Assembly (NCBI GenBank): GCA_033807695.1
Contig: CM066304.1
Coordinates: 4,377,691-4,441,690 of the forward strand
Direction: 5' to 3'
DNA length: 64,000 nucleotides
From: Daedaleopsis sinensis
Lineage: Eukaryota > Basidiomycota > Agaricomycetes > Polyporales > Polyporaceae
In this document: piece by piece, positions 1 to 12,027 of the stretch
Numbering within the stretch: the first letter of the stretch is position 1
How the letters are laid out: each line of letters opens with the position of its first letter
Translations under genes and position numbers: made by a program
The notes under the pieces: generated by a model
The model's input: only the letters and a program-made list of their open reading frames with translations
What the model was told of the DNA's origin: nothing
Database searches by the model: none

Positions 1-949
1 ATTAGATAAGATCATAGCGAGATCAGTCGCCCATGCCCGGACTGGCAGGGCCTGCCGCTCTCGTACCAATACTTACACCTCTGCGCAAGTCCTCAGTCTC
101 TTCAGCCCTGTTCCCTTCCGCTTCTTCTGACGCCGCTACTAGCTACCGTTCTATCCTTCAATCGCACACACTATACGCCGCCGTCTATCTCATGGACGAC
201 GTGGCAGTTCATAACCACACCCAGCGCTCTCCACACTGTTTGCCCGTCATCTCTCATTATCTCCATCGGAACACTGGAGAGTATGGGGGAAATCTGACAT
301 GGACGATGACGCTCATGCCAGCAAGTTCAAGACTGATCAGGCTTCGGTACGACTGCTTCGTGGCAGGCGTTTACGCTCAGGTCCCGAGGTTCTACGCATT
401 CAATGCCCCGGGTGATATCATTCTACGACGTCTTCAATGCAAACTTGACAAGCTTGACTAGTGATTCTGAAGGAACAATTGTTTCTTCTTAAGGTATGCC
501 TAGATTCTAGCTGTCTACCCGCCGCTAGTCCAGGCCCCAACCCCTGTAAGCGCTTCAAAGACCGCATCTCAACTCGTAGCAACAACAGACTGACTCGGAT
601 GGACTCGCGGAAGATAGCTCGGAACATTATTCGTGTGTGCCGCTAGCTCGGGCGCGGTTTCTAAGAGAAGTGTGCCAGTTTCATGCGAGGAACGTGCCGA
701 TGATGGTGTGGGATAGCTCCAGTGCGTTCAATCTCCATAGCGAAGTCATTCTCCTCCTGATGTTTACCTGACGTGCGACTAAGGTTTGAAGTCCGACTGT
801 GACCGACCGCCCAAGCTCGACCACCGAAACTTTATACCCACATTCTGCTGTCGAACTTCGTCGTGGCCTGCAATTGACAGCACCTGGCAGCATCCCTCCG
901 CCTCCAATCTCTCCCCACCTCGTTCACCTCACGCAGTATCGTAACCTTT
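1..949. other. No gene recognised (left edge)
   Basis: Short open frames exist on both strands (for example 33-461 plus), but none has a recognisable domain, a codon pattern like the neighbours, or a convincing splice structure. The stretch includes the upstream region of the P450 remnant. I see no repeat or RNA gene here. Confidence 0.4.
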
Positions 950-3072
950 ATGAGCCTGCTCCAGAGCTTCCTCCTGTTCGATGCGAATGCATTTCTAATA
1001 TTGGTCACGATCTGTGTCATCAGCTACGCCATATCAGCCGTACGATGGCGGCATCGGTCTCATGGTCTTCCCCCACCTCCCGGACCCAAGGGCACGCCGA
1101 TCCTGGGCAATGTCGCACACATGCGACGACCGCAGGTTTGGAATGCGCATGCTGAGCTCTGCAAGGTCTACGGTAAGTTCCCAATCACTCCACCATTACA
1201 CTCTCGCTGACCTCGCGTCTGGTTGCAATTTCTCAGGGGATGTCGTACATGTCCCCGTTCTCGGACACAGCGTCGTCCTACTCGGCAGCACGAACGCTAT
1301 CTTCGACCTCCTTGACAAACGCTCAGCAGTAACATCCGATCGGCAGCAATCTCCGACAATAGAGCTGTAAGTTGCGTTCTTCTGGATACTTGGACGTACA
1401 CATTTCCGATGTCGACGTGATATTCCCTGCATAGCTCCGGACTGGACTTCGCTTTCGGGTTCATGTCGTACGGGCCGAAGTGGAAGCAACATCGCAAGGA
1501 ATTCGTACAGCGATTCCCTCCCGCCGTCCCCACCGAGCAGTTGGAATCACAGCGGGAACACGCCCACATGTTCTTGAAGAAAGTGCTGAACGATCCGGAG
1601 CATCTCGTTGAACACATCCGCTAATGAGTACTGTTCTCGTCTAGGCCTTCTGTATCAGGTTCGCAGGTGCTGAAGATGATGTAGTGCATTCGCCGCCTCC
1701 GTCGTCAAGTCGGTGTACGGCATTGAAGTTGCACAGACGGACGACAAGAACCTTTCCAAGATAGAGAAGACCCTCGAGGGACTAGAAGCGATTGCTCCTG
1801 GCAGGTTCCTTGTCCAGTCCATTCCCATCCTAGAGCTTGCTCCGCACTGGCTGCCCATCGTGGGTAAGCAGATGAAGCAGTTGGCGGTGTGGCACGAGAG
1901 CTCTCGGACGGTCAAGCAGGCCCTCTTCGACCTGACGAAACAGCAAGTAGTGAGTGTCTGATTTTCTTCTGCCAGATATTCGACTCACCGCTGTTGTTGG
2001 GTGTATGAAGGCGGACGGCAGCGCCCCACCTTCAATGGTCGCGAGCATGCTGCGGGATGCGGACGGGATGGACCCCAAAGAACTTACAGACCTTGAAGAC
2101 ATGGCGAAAGATCTTGCCATGACTGCCTTCGCGGGTAAGTCCCCACATCGTAACATTTATTCCTGAACCGGATGCTCATGAGAGCACCCGCGGCGATGAA
2201 AGGTTCGCTAGAGACCGTAGGTCTACTGTGCTCTATTAGCAGTGCCCGTCTTAATAAGCGAGCCGTCTTGGTAGACGGTCTCAACCCTCCAGTTCTTCTT
2301 CGTAGCCATGTGGTTGAACCCGGAGGTGCAGCGCAAAGCGCAGGCTGAGCTGTACGCCATCGTCGGCCCCCAACGTCTGCCCAAGCATTCGGATATGGCC
2401 TCGCTTCCGTACATCACTGCTATAGTAAAGGAGTGCTTACGATGGCGTTACGTCGCACCGATCGGTGTGCCGCACTACACGAGCGAGGATCTCGAGTACC
2501 GAGGGTACTTCAGCCCTAAAGGAACGACACTCGTCCCGTTGACCTGGTGAGTATTTCTTCAATGAGCCCGTCCGGTACGGCATTAATACATCCTGCAATG
2601 TACAGGGAGTGTCTGCACGATCCGGAGATGTACCCCGAGCCTCTGCGGCTCAACCCAGACCGGTTCATTCGCGACGGAAAGCTTGACTTCACCGTTCAGC
2701 GCGATCCTGCAGATTTCGCGTTCGGCTTCGGACGAAGGTACGTCTGCGTCGTGGTGATACACATAGTCGACTGACTCGGAGGCAGGGTGTGCCCCGGGAT
2801 GGCATACGGCGAATCCGCGATGTTCATCATGGTAGCTTTCACGTTACACGCGTTTGAGCTCCTGCCGCCCGGTCTGGACGAATTCGGAAAGGTCATCAGC
2901 GCGGAGCCCAAAGTGGCGGGGCTGTTCACTGCGTATGTGTCGCTCGTGCGCAGACTGTTCAGTACGGATGTCAGCGCTGACATTTTCCCCTCTCCTCAGG
3001 TTCCCTGAGGAGTGTAGATGTCGCGTGAAACTGCGATTTGCTCAGGTCGAGAGCTTGATTTACGAAGAGTAG
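950..3072 (+). pseudogene. Cytochrome P450 pseudogene, basidiomycete multi-intron type
   Basis: This was a membrane-anchored haem monooxygenase. The start at 950 gives an N-terminal membrane helix followed by the proline hinge LPPPPGPKG. Later exons keep the K-helix ExxR (KECLRW, near 2430), the NPDRF segment and the haem loop FGFGRRVCPG, which is split by an intron at 2738-2785. Clean exons are 950-1172, 1237-1366 and from 1435; the last junction is 2933-2999, giving a C-terminus ending at 3072. Three places do not read through. The codon after HIR at 1619-1621 is TAA, where a GT donor would fit if base 1621 were G. The frame shifts near 1665-1690. The I-helix AGxDT motif cannot be recovered, because the frame meets TAG at 2272-2274 just before TVSTLQ. 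I infer a recently inactivated gene. Undetected splicing or an assembly error is the alternative. Confidence 0.75.
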
Positions 3073-3653
3073 TACTAGTCGTGCTAGTATAATCAACACC
3101 GATCGAAAGAGAGGTCGGGACTCTGCGTCATTGTCGGTATTAGGGCCCAGACGGGTCGGCGATGTACATAGCTCTGAGCCATAGTAAATTTGAACGAAGG
3201 TGGACAGCAACGCGAGTTCGCATAGAGTACCACTGCTAGAGAAGTTGCTCCGCACTTACTGGTATAGTAGCGGTGACTTGAGAAATGGTTTTCACTTCTG
3301 TCGCTAGCATAGGAACTGAGTCATGCAGTCGGAGATACCGGTCTACATGAGGCATCATACTGGACGAGATACCGGCTCAAGTGCGATCTATGCTAGTGTA
3401 AGTATATCAAGATTCGACGGTCGCTTCGGAATTTAGTACAGTCGAGCTCCAAGTCGCTGTCCACAAGTCAGCCTGGTTGAGTGTGGTGACGACGGTCAAG
3501 TCGTTTGGCCGACGATTCAATATTAAATGATGAGCTGATTGAGGAGAGAAGAGAAAGGCCTGCAGAAATAAAAAAGTGTCACGGTGTCGCGATCGTCAGC
3601 GAAGGGCGCACAGATGTATTACCATATCATTAGGCTCACCGTCCGCATCAGTC
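3073..3653. other. Intergenic, nothing recognised
   Basis: This is the shared 3' side of the P450 remnant (plus) and the F-box gene (minus). I see no gene, repeat or RNA. Confidence 0.4.
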
Positions 3654-5423
3654 CTAGTCATCCGGCACGTCCTCATACGGTTCCCATGTAGGGCGGTAAT
3701 ACTCGTTACCGATGGGCCCAAAGGCGTCTTGTATATAGTATGTGTGAGACGGCCAGCGCAGGTCTTGCGGGAGCAACTCCTCCACCTCATCGCGCCCGAC
3801 TATGGTCAACCGATCCAGGAGATCGTGGATTTCTTTCAGCGCATGATCCTCGTGAAGTGCTTGATTTGGGCCCGCCCTCGCACTCCTCGCTTGAGATCGG
3901 TCGATCACGAGCACAAGGTGCTGCAGAGGACACCAGGGGCCTGTCTGTCGGCGAGCGTGAATGACGGCACGGATACCGTCCAGGTCGGCGCGGAAGGCTT
4001 TGAGGATTGCGAGCGTTGAGAGTTTCGGGAAGGCGGGGGGCGCACCGTCTGTGACCGTCAGTCCGGCGAGAGCCTTGCTGATATCTTGCACGGGTTTGGT
4101 GACTACTAGCGTCTCAATGTGTGTGAGGGCGTGGAGGACGTGGAAAGGAGGTTCTGTGAACCATGCGAGCTCGCTGGCGGAGATGTGCAGCGACGTGACC
4201 TTGCAGAACAGCGGGGAGGACAGCGCGACGAGAATTTCACCTCGGCCTTCGTGCTCTCTCCAGTCCGGTGCGAGGTCGATGCGGATCCCCGGAGAACGCA
4301 GCTCGTCCGTGAGATGGAGGATGTGGTAGCGATAGTACTTCTGCGGCCCTGCATAGGAGAGGATGCGCATTCGCGACAGCTCCCGCTCCCTTGGCACGCT
4401 GACGGCAAGCGCGTCCATGGCAAGTTGCAGGTCCGGCCGGCAAAAGAGCTTCACGCAGGTCAAACATTTCGAGGAGAGATCGAGATGGGGGAATATGTCG
4501 ATGGCTTGTTGGTTTGAACTCCCTCCATCGGTGACTACTAGAAGCCTGCGAAGCTGCCGGAGAGCGGGTCGAGAGACAACAGGTGGAGCCTGACCGATGT
4601 ATATAATATGTAGATGCACGTTTTGCAAGGCTGGACACCCGGATATGAAGGCCAACAGATGAATGAGGGAAAAGGCCTCCCGAGTCAGCGCGAATCGCAC
4701 GTCGATATCGCAAATAATGAGATACGTGAGCGCGGGGAATTTGTTGGAAGGGAGGAATATGGGGCCCGTCAGGTTGAGTGCTCGAAGACGCGGTGCGTGC
4801 CCGTTGAAGATCTCTCTCATAGGCGTGCTGTAGCCGTGGAGGCGATAGAGGGTACATGCCAGGAGGCGATCAGCCGGGAATGACAGGAGATTGCTGGAAA
4901 TGTATCTCATTCTCAGCTCTTCCACACGGCTGCCAACTTCAAGCAGGAGTGACGGGAACCGATGGTGTTTATGATGTGGATAATCGCAGAGGTACACGAA
5001 GAGGGGGCCGGTAGGATTACGATGAATGTAGTGAGAGTGTTTCGTGGGCCGTCTCGTGAACATCTGATGATCGACCAGTGACCAGAGATGCGCGGTATGA
5101 ATGAGTGTGTTGTGCCATTGGCGACAGACTGTCAATAGCCGCACGAGCGTCGCGGGTGGTCCAAGGCAAAATGGACCCAGAACGGTTTGGGCCGGGAAGA
5201 TATGCTGTGTCTCAGCTATCAGGACAAGAGTGAATATAAATGAGAGGATCTCCGGCGGTAGACGATCTATATGGCCGATAGGAGGAGGCAGCGCAGGTAA
5301 AGATGAAGTCGAAGTTCCAGCGGACGCAACGGAGGGCGAGGTTCTCAGCACAGTGGTGTGCGTACTCATTATCATTGCGCGCAGGTTGTGTAACAAAGAT
5401 CGGATATCATCGAGGCTGTTCAT
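3654..5423 (-). CDS. F-box domain protein, 589 aa
   Basis: A single uninterrupted frame of 589 residues. After a Ser/Thr-rich leader, an F-box-like segment begins near residue 50 (IDRLPPEILSFIFTLVL) and continues through LLTVCRQWHNTLIHTAHLW, the typical basidiomycete F-box pattern. The rest contains leucine-rich stretches such as LRALNLTGPIFLP and LRRLLVVTDGG, as expected of an LRR-like substrate-binding region. Such proteins usually bridge Skp1 of an SCF ubiquitin ligase to a target; the target cannot be told from sequence. The gene is tail-to-tail with the P450 remnant. These families are large and variable in agaricomycetes, so orthology is not assignable. The start is the first Met of the frame, with no competing upstream exon seen. 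Confidence 0.85.
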   Translation of the reverse strand: MNSLDDIRSLLHNLRAMIMSTHTTVLRTSPSVASAGTSTSSLPALPPPIGHIDRLPPEILSFIFTLVLIAETQHIFPAQTVLGPFCLGPPATLVRLLTVCRQWHNTLIHTAHLWSLVDHQMFTRRPTKHSHYIHRNPTGPLFVYLCDYPHHKHHRFPSLLLEVGSRVEELRMRYISSNLLSFPADRLLACTLYRLHGYSTPMREIFNGHAPRLRALNLTGPIFLPSNKFPALTYLIICDIDVRFALTREAFSLIHLLAFISGCPALQNVHLHIIYIGQAPPVVSRPALRQLRRLLVVTDGGSSNQQAIDIFPHLDLSSKCLTCVKLFCRPDLQLAMDALAVSVPRERELSRMRILSYAGPQKYYRYHILHLTDELRSPGIRIDLAPDWREHEGRGEILVALSSPLFCKVTSLHISASELAWFTEPPFHVLHALTHIETLVVTKPVQDISKALAGLTVTDGAPPAFPKLSTLAILKAFRADLDGIRAVIHARRQTGPWCPLQHLVLVIDRSQARSARAGPNQALHEDHALKEIHDLLDRLTIVGRDEVEELLPQDLRWPSHTYYIQDAFGPIGNEYYRPTWEPYEDVPDD

Positions 5424-6731
5424 GAAGAGAAAACGTAAGCAATCAAGTTAGCTCAAACAGGATGATACCCAGGCTACTAGTAGCAGATACGAACCAGTCA
5501 CGGTCACCCGTAGCCTCGGTATATAACCGATCCTGGTCGAGGACAACAAGTTGTGTCGGAAGCGATCGTCGACGTGCGGGGTTGATTGACTATACTATGA
5601 GATTTCGGACGTACTTCAGGGCAGTAGACAATGTGTACGTAGCGGGCGTGGTTGAAGCAAAGGCCGTGTAGGGTTGACGGTGCAGAGGGTTCAGTGTCAC
5701 GGTTGGAGGATAATCGATAATCGATAAAGTCTGATAACATAAGTCGAGTAGATCTAGACGCTGAGTGGGAAAAGTCGTAGGATGAGATAAGATGAACGAG
5801 TCTAGTAGGCGCTGTTCTGCGGCTGCCAGCTCAGGCCTCAGGCTGTGGCTCCCCGTTCTCCTTCCTTCTCCCACTCGGCGGGTAACCATCCTCCATCGCC
5901 GCATTTCCTACCTACTACATGGTGTGCACACATCGAAGGGCCGATATGTGCATGTGTTCCCGCATCACGAACAGACACGTCGGAGAGGCAACCAAGTTGA
6001 GCTTCCGACAGTGCTGGCGTACCATTTTGTCGCGAAGCAACAACCAGACAAGTAGGCGAGCTGCTGAGCAAGACAACGTCACACGTATCAGATTCTAGAC
6101 TCAAACCGGAAGCAGGAGAAAGTAATAGGGGTCATTCTATCGAAGCGCTGTGGCTAGCATAGTCAACGTTTAATGCTGTGCAGTGTGCACGATACATATG
6201 TATCAAGTTCGTCCACAGCCACTGGAGGTCAGTATATACTTACGCTCGTTTGCAGGGATACTACGGCAGTGCTTCTACACTGCGAGCGAAGCCGTTCCAA
6301 ATTATCACCATAGTATGTGGGAGACCCGTACGCGTACGTACGACTCATCCGTATACATATATTGTGAAGTTCGCCACTCATGAAATCTACCGGATGATCG
6401 GGGTCATTCACTGTCCGTATTCGGGCAAATGTCAATGATGAAAACCTCAGACACTAGAGCACTTACTTATTTCCGCTTAGTCCATCATTAATGGAATGGC
6501 ACACTTAACACTTTCCCAGATCATGAGGGCCTATGATGACGTCGAGGCCGCAGTTCTTTTCGGTAACACTGTACGGCGTACTTGAGCAAACTTAGACTTG
6601 ACTTATTTATGTCGTCCTCGCAGTGCGGCTCTTCTACTGCTTCAACAATATGAGGCAATATGACCCTACTTCGAAAGGTTTCACCATACGGATGAATATC
6701 CTTCATTCGCAACGTCAAGATGGAACACTCA
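5424..6731. other. Intergenic, nothing recognised
   Basis: A gene-free stretch upstream of the F-box gene. The small open frames overlap one another on both strands and have no domain. It is more A/T-rich than the neighbouring genes. Confidence 0.35.
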
Positions 6732-6806
6732 CCTGTTCGTAATGATCCTGTTCGTAATGATCCTGTTCGTAATGATCCTGTTCGTAATGATCCTGTTCGT
6801 AATGAT
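6732..6806. repeat. Five perfect tandem copies of a 15-bp unit
   Basis: The unit CCTGTTCGTAATGAT is repeated five times without change. On the minus strand it keeps a frame open and would encode HYEQD repeats in a 109-residue frame (6715-7044). That frame has no other coding signal, so I treat this as a simple minisatellite. Confidence 0.9.
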
Positions 6807-7340
6807 TAAAGATAGACTCGGATCGCTTGACCAGAGCTTTGGATGGAATCCCGCTTGTCTGTCTCATGTTCCTTAGAGAGGACTTGATGCGCTTGATGGA
6901 GAAGCTTGGAGAGGTCAGCGTTGGGTCAGCGGGGCACGCTACTTGGCGCACTTCCGTCGGCGCTCTCCGCCCTGAATAGCCGCGGACGGGGCGCGCTACA
7001 CGGGCAGAGTGTTTGCTTAAGGATATCACGAGAAATCTCCCCACGAGAATTCGCTAAGGGATTCTTATGAGATTCCCGTTTCCGGACCCTCCAGAGCATC
7101 TCAAAAACGCGTATTTTTAAGTTACCCTTGAGAATGCACCTTATGAAAATCTCAAGGAGAATTCGATTGCCCACGCTAGCATCAGCGCTCATCCAGCGCC
7201 GTTCACGTTCATCCAACCGTAGCTTGGAAAATAGTAATAGGGAAAAGAATAATTGTATTCAGGGATAGATACTACATTACATACGACTACACGGAGCTAC
7301 ATGCATATAAGTTGGAACCACGCACTTACTGCCGCGGACA

Positions 7341-7628
7341 GAGTACGAGCTCCTCGAGGCCGCGTTCCCGGGCCACGCACCGCACATCCCGCCCGCCGAC
7401 GCGTTCGAGGGCACGTACATGCGCCTCCTAACGGACCACGTCGTGAAGCGGATCGTGCCCGGGTTCATGCAGCTGCTGCAAGAGCAGGACGGGGGGAGAC
7501 GGAGGACGTACCGAGAAGAGTACTACGCGGCGCTGCGCACGCTCTGCGCGAAGGGCCCATACTTCCTCGGGGAGCAGTTCTCGCTCGTCGACGTCGCGCT
7601 CGCGCCGTGGGTCGATATCTTAAGGGAA
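7341..7628 (+). pseudogene. Glutathione S-transferase C-terminal domain fragment
   Basis: Roughly 95 codons read as the all-helical C-terminal half of a cytosolic GST. The family signature is YFLGEQFSLVDVALAPWVD, preceded by a helix with ALRTLCAKGP. The N-terminal thioredoxin-fold half, with the glutathione site, is absent upstream. After APWVD the frame runs into unrelated sequence (LREPGAAMMM). The fragment is GC-rich against AT-richer flanks, so it looks like a displaced or decayed piece of a larger gene. A functional product is unlikely. Confidence 0.6.
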
Positions 7629-8941
7629 CCGGGGGCGGCCATGATGATGCTAATTGACATTGACCTATTGACAACATCTGAGAGGCGGCTGATATCTCAG
7701 CGGATGTACTCACAAAGCATAGCGAGACCGGAAGAGGAAGGAGTGTGCAGTGTGGCACAGTCTGAGAGCGGAGGGCGGGAGGGGGGCGAAATGAGTCACA
7801 GACCAGGCTGGTAGTATGGATATCAGACCTCTAGAACGTCGAGACAGAAGACGGTCGAAGCTCACCAAATACTACAGCATCGTGATACTGATAAATGCCT
7901 GAAAACAATGGAGTCAGTGAGTCTCAAGTGACCGTGAACAAAGCAAGAGCTGACACTCACCCACTCTTGAAGAGTCACCTCCATTGGACGACAGCGAGAC
8001 CCTGTTGTGCACTGTGATGGGCCTAACGGAGTGGCTACTGCATGGTCATGGTCCACACTCAACCAGTTGCAACTTACTTAAGGGACATCGTGGGTGACGC
8101 AGCGTCTCACCAATGGCTGTTGCCTTGTTGCTGCCAGCACATCTGCTTGAGAGTGGTGTCCAAGACAGTGAAAGATTTGTATGAAGCCCAAAGTGGGACG
8201 CCAGACACCAGATGAGAGAGAGACACCAGCGGATGGGACAGGCTGAGGGTGGCCGTCAGAAGGACTTCGGACTTGGACTGAGAAGATGGAGGAGCGAGTT
8301 GGGAGCGAGAGAGACGTGGCAAAGCGCCTGACGCGGCCTGACGCGGCTCGCTGAACCCGACAAAGCCCGACAGGCGCTGCACTGGATCACGTGCGGCGGA
8401 CAAGGCTTTTTGGCGTCTGTTCACCGGCAGGAAAGGGACGTGAGAATTGGATCGTTAGGCGAAATACAAGCGAGAATGCCGAGCTTAAGATTCTCTTAAT
8501 TTTCACTAATCTTGAGAATGACACATGGCCCCTAAGGTAAACTTGAGAAATTAATCTTAAGGGTCCGAGTGTGCGACGAAACACAAGATCAACTCAGAAT
8601 GCCTTTTGGCCGTGTAGGCTGCGCTAGGGCGCGCTGTCTCGATTCGCGGCGGACTGTCTCGGTTCGGCAATACATCCCGCACCTCTTTCCTTCTCCAACC
8701 GCCTTCTGACCTCAGCTGCGACCTGGCTAGCAGCTACTTAGCCTAGTAGAGGTTAGGCCGCACCTGTACTCCGGAGCTTGATGGTGCGAGTCAAATTATT
8801 GGAATCGGCCGTGTTGACCAACTTTCCTGCGCGAGGTGAGGGACTTATAAGTCTTAAGAACACTTCCTACTGACGAGAGCTTTCCCCGCCCCCGCCCCCT
8901 CCTGCCTCCCATCTCCCCAGCTCAGTGACTACCGCATTACG
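7629..8941. other. Intergenic, upstream of CFEM gene 1
   Basis: No gene recognised. A/T-rich TTAAG- and CTCAAG-containing stretches near 8480-8570 loosely resemble those at 7060-7170 on the other side of the GST fragment. They are too diverged to call terminal repeats. A palindromic GACTTATAAGTC lies about 95 bp before the CFEM start. Confidence 0.35.
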
Positions 8942-9981
8942 ATGCAGTTCTCCCTCGTTGCCCTCATCCTCGCCGCCGCGGCGCTTGCGCACGCCCAGGG
9001 CATCTCGCCCTGCATCCTCAACTGCATCAATCAGTCGAAGGGCTGCTCCAGCATGTACGTCCATGCCTTCCCTCCCACTGCACGGAGATCGTAGCGCTGA
9101 CCATGCGCGCACACACGAACACAGGGCGGACGTGCAGTGCTTCTGCACGAACGAGCAGTTCCACAGAGAGGCGCAAGCCTGCCTCGAGAAGAACTGCACG
9201 GCCGCAGACATGGCGGAGGTCGCGGCGCTCCAGAAGCAGCAGTGCGGAGACACCTGTGAGTCCCGCGCATTCCCTCTCTGGCCACCCCTACTCTCCTTGT
9301 CCCGTGGTGCCAGTGGCATGTCGACGCGCGGCCGCTGGCGTCCCTCCATGCACGCTCGCCCCCGCACGATCGCTGACGGCAGCCCATCACACAGCCACCC
9401 CGACGAGCACGCCGCCCGCGGGCCCTACCACCACGAAGCCCGCCGCCACCACCCCTACCACGAAGCCCCCCACGACCACCACCCCGACCACCCCCACGAC
9501 GACCACGACCCCACACGCGGGGAGCACCACCGTGACCTCGCGCGCGGCCGGGGGCACCACCGCCGCGCACTCGTCCAACAGCCCCGGGGCCGCGTCCTCT
9601 TCGAGCACCACCGCGTCTGGGAGCGGCAGCGGCAGCAGCGTGACCACGGACGCGTCTGGGCACACCGTGACGACGGACGCGGCGGGGCACAGCGTGACCA
9701 CGGACGCGGCGGGGCATACCCTGACCACGAACGCGGCCGGGAGCACCGTGACGGCGGCCGCGTCTAACGGCACGACCACGGGCACGGGCACGGGCACGGG
9801 CACGACCACGGGCACGGGTACGGGAGGCACTACACTGACGGCGCCCTCGAGCAATGGCGCTACGGGCACCTTGAAAGGCTCGGCTGCGCCTACGCCCGCG
9901 AACGCGGCGGCGGGGCTCACTGCGGGCGGGTTCGGCGTCGGGATGGGCTTGGCTGTCGTCGGCGCTGTGCTCGCGTTGTAG
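8942..9981 (+). CDS. GPI-anchored CFEM-domain protein 1, 276 aa
   Basis: Exons 8942-9054, 9125-9255 and 9395-9981 join in frame. Residues 1-19 are a signal peptide ending AHAQ. A cysteine-rich CFEM module follows (CILNC, GCSS, DVQCFCTN, ACLEKNC, KQQCGD), with the ADMAEVAAL helix before the last Cys. The remainder is a long Thr/Ser/Pro stalk with repeats such as TVTTDAAGH and a run of GTGT, then a hydrophobic C-terminus ending VVGAVLAL, typical of GPI attachment. CFEM proteins act at the fungal wall or surface, and some bind haem or serve iron uptake. The gene lies 2 kb upstream of a siderophore-type transporter and has a paralogue at 16.8-17.9 kb with identical intron positions. A 12-nt uncertainty remains at the second acceptor. 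Confidence 0.88.
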
Positions 9982-11889
9982 GCGTGCGTGTACGAATGAT
10001 GTGCGTGTAAGAGGAGGGAGGATGAGGAGGAGGAGGGACCTGTGTTCGTGAAGGACGATACCAAAGACGTGGCGGTACCTACATACCTAGCACTGGTACG
10101 CGCTCGCTAATAATGCTTCCGTCGCGGTCCCCATCCTGCGATCCGTGTGAGTTGTGTGTTGTGATGCGTGGACGCGTGCGTCGTATTGACGATAAGGCGA
10201 CGGTGTGCATTCGAGGTGCTGGATGGCGAGAGGAGTTTCGGAGAGAGTGGTGGCTTGACAGCTAGTCGACGCGCGAGCGATTTTAGGACCGGAGATGCGT
10301 GTCGCTGATGCACATTGCAGCGCCATGGCGCGGCCTCGTCGATTCATTCGATTGTTTGCTCTGTACCTGTACGGTACATGAGAGGTCGGCTGATCATGAG
10401 CGCACCATTTATAGCGGTCAAGGCTGAGTCTATCCTCGGACACACCGAAGATCCTAGGCCGCTCAACCCGAGTAGTCGGAGCTGGCAAGGGCACAGATGG
10501 GCAAGGACTGCTCGGGGGCGCACTAGACAGGCAGACGCGTGCACAGATGTAAATTGAAGATGACGGCATGGAAAAGCCTCAGAGCAGCTACTAGGAGAAC
10601 GATACGAGCATCAGGCCGCACACTTCACGGTACGATCGCGCGACTCACCCATCGACAGCGCCGTCGCCCAGGTCGTTCACCGCTCAAGTCCAGTCCGAGT
10701 CCACCACCGCTCGGTCCTACAGGTCATCATCGATCATCACTGGCCGTCGGGGAGCCGGCCGTCGCCCCGTCCGAGTCCGAGGCAGACGCAGAGCATTTGG
10801 CGCGGGTGTGATGATCCCAGCCTTTGTATCCGGGCGTGTCCTGTACGCAGCCTACGGGCCATGGCCACGTCCTCGGACCTCGAACCACGAGGTCGAGTCG
10901 CACGCTGACAGATCACAGATCACAGTGATCAGCCAGCGGCCGACGAGGACAACGGACGAGGTGTCGGAGAGAATCCCAGTTCCAGGTTCGCGCGACGCGG
11001 ACACCTTCGAGGTCAGCGCGGGCGACTCTGAGCAGTACCTGTGCGAGCACTGGCATCGAGAAGGCTGGGCAGTGGTCAAGGACGCAACGGTGGGCGCGTG
11101 TGTGCTGCAGTGACCGTCACGGTCTGCCGTCTGGAGGACGAGGACGAGGACGAGGCTGACTTCCGGATAGGCGCGGGTGTCGGCGTACGCACGCATGGAG
11201 GATGTGGAAAGCCGATCTAGACATGTAGACTGTAGACTGTGAGATGCGCGGATTGTCGGTGGAGAGGGGCAGCTTGCTGACGGTCTGGAAGAGAGGCCCG
11301 GGGGAGCCTGGTGGTCGCTGACTCGGATGCTCGAGGTCGATTTGAAGTTGGATCCCTTACGAGGGGACGTTGTTGTAGTACGGCACTGTTCATGGACCCC
11401 TGCCGTCCGCTAGACGGTGCCAATAAGCGCATCCAAGAACCAGTGTTGTTGCAGCCCAGAGGCTAGCTTGGACGAGGGCTTTGAAGTTTGAATCGGCGCG
11501 AGGGTCTCTCAGGCTCGAGTAAGTACCCGTATCGCTGGGAGCGTTGTTTCACCGCACACCGCACACCAGGTGAATCTTCTGGATGTTGAAGTGCTGCACA
11601 GACAGTAGAGGAAGATACTGCGGTGGAAGTGAAGTCGAGTGTGTTCAACTGTCGGATGTCAACCGCATAGAGGCATGGAAAGAAGCTAAAACAAGAGTGC
11701 GTACTGGTTCACAGCGACGTCGCCACTACATAAACAATGCATCTGTGTAGAGCTCAATTAGTGAGGCATTATAACACGTAGGTTAAAAGAATGACTAGCG
11801 AGTAGGGCGTTGAGGCAGGTCGTTGTCCGGTGGTAGTCGGAGGGGGAGGTACAGACGCCGGTCGGTAAGAGGGATCGGATCTAATTGGT
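9982..11889. other. Intergenic, nothing recognised
   Basis: Includes the CFEM 1 downstream region and most of the upstream region of the transporter. Open frames such as 10808-11113 have no domain or codon signal. Confidence 0.35.
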
Positions 11890-11898
11890 ATCTGATTA
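11890..11898 (+). promoter_or_regulatory. Candidate iron-responsive GATA site
   Basis: ATCTGATTA matches eight of nine positions of ATCWGATAA, the site bound by SreA/Sre1-type GATA repressors of siderophore genes. It lies 130 bp before the transporter start. Immediately downstream is AGATA, so the stretch TATCTGATTAGATA carries facing GATA cores. This is a single imperfect match, found because the neighbour is a siderophore transporter. Confidence 0.3.
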
Positions 11899-12027
11899 GA
11901 TATGATGCGACCACGGCGCGCTCCCGCCCGAGCCGCACTCGTCTTCATTAACACTCTCTCTCCCACCATGTCTCCCCGTCCTTTCCCCGCACGCTCTTTC
12001 TGACCGCGACCTCTCTCTCCACCCACT

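Noticed and set aside
6715..7044. Frame encoding HYEQD repeats
   Set aside because: The repeat peptide comes from a 15-bp minisatellite (a multiple of three), and the rest of the frame has no gene-like features.
7060..8570. Terminal repeats of a small element around the GST fragment
   Set aside because: TTAAG/CTCAAG-rich stretches on both sides look alike in composition, but I could not align them as inverted repeats.
9031..9717. Long Arg/Gly-rich frames antisense to both CFEM stalks
   Set aside because: They are mirror images of GC-rich Thr/Ser codons on the coding strand.
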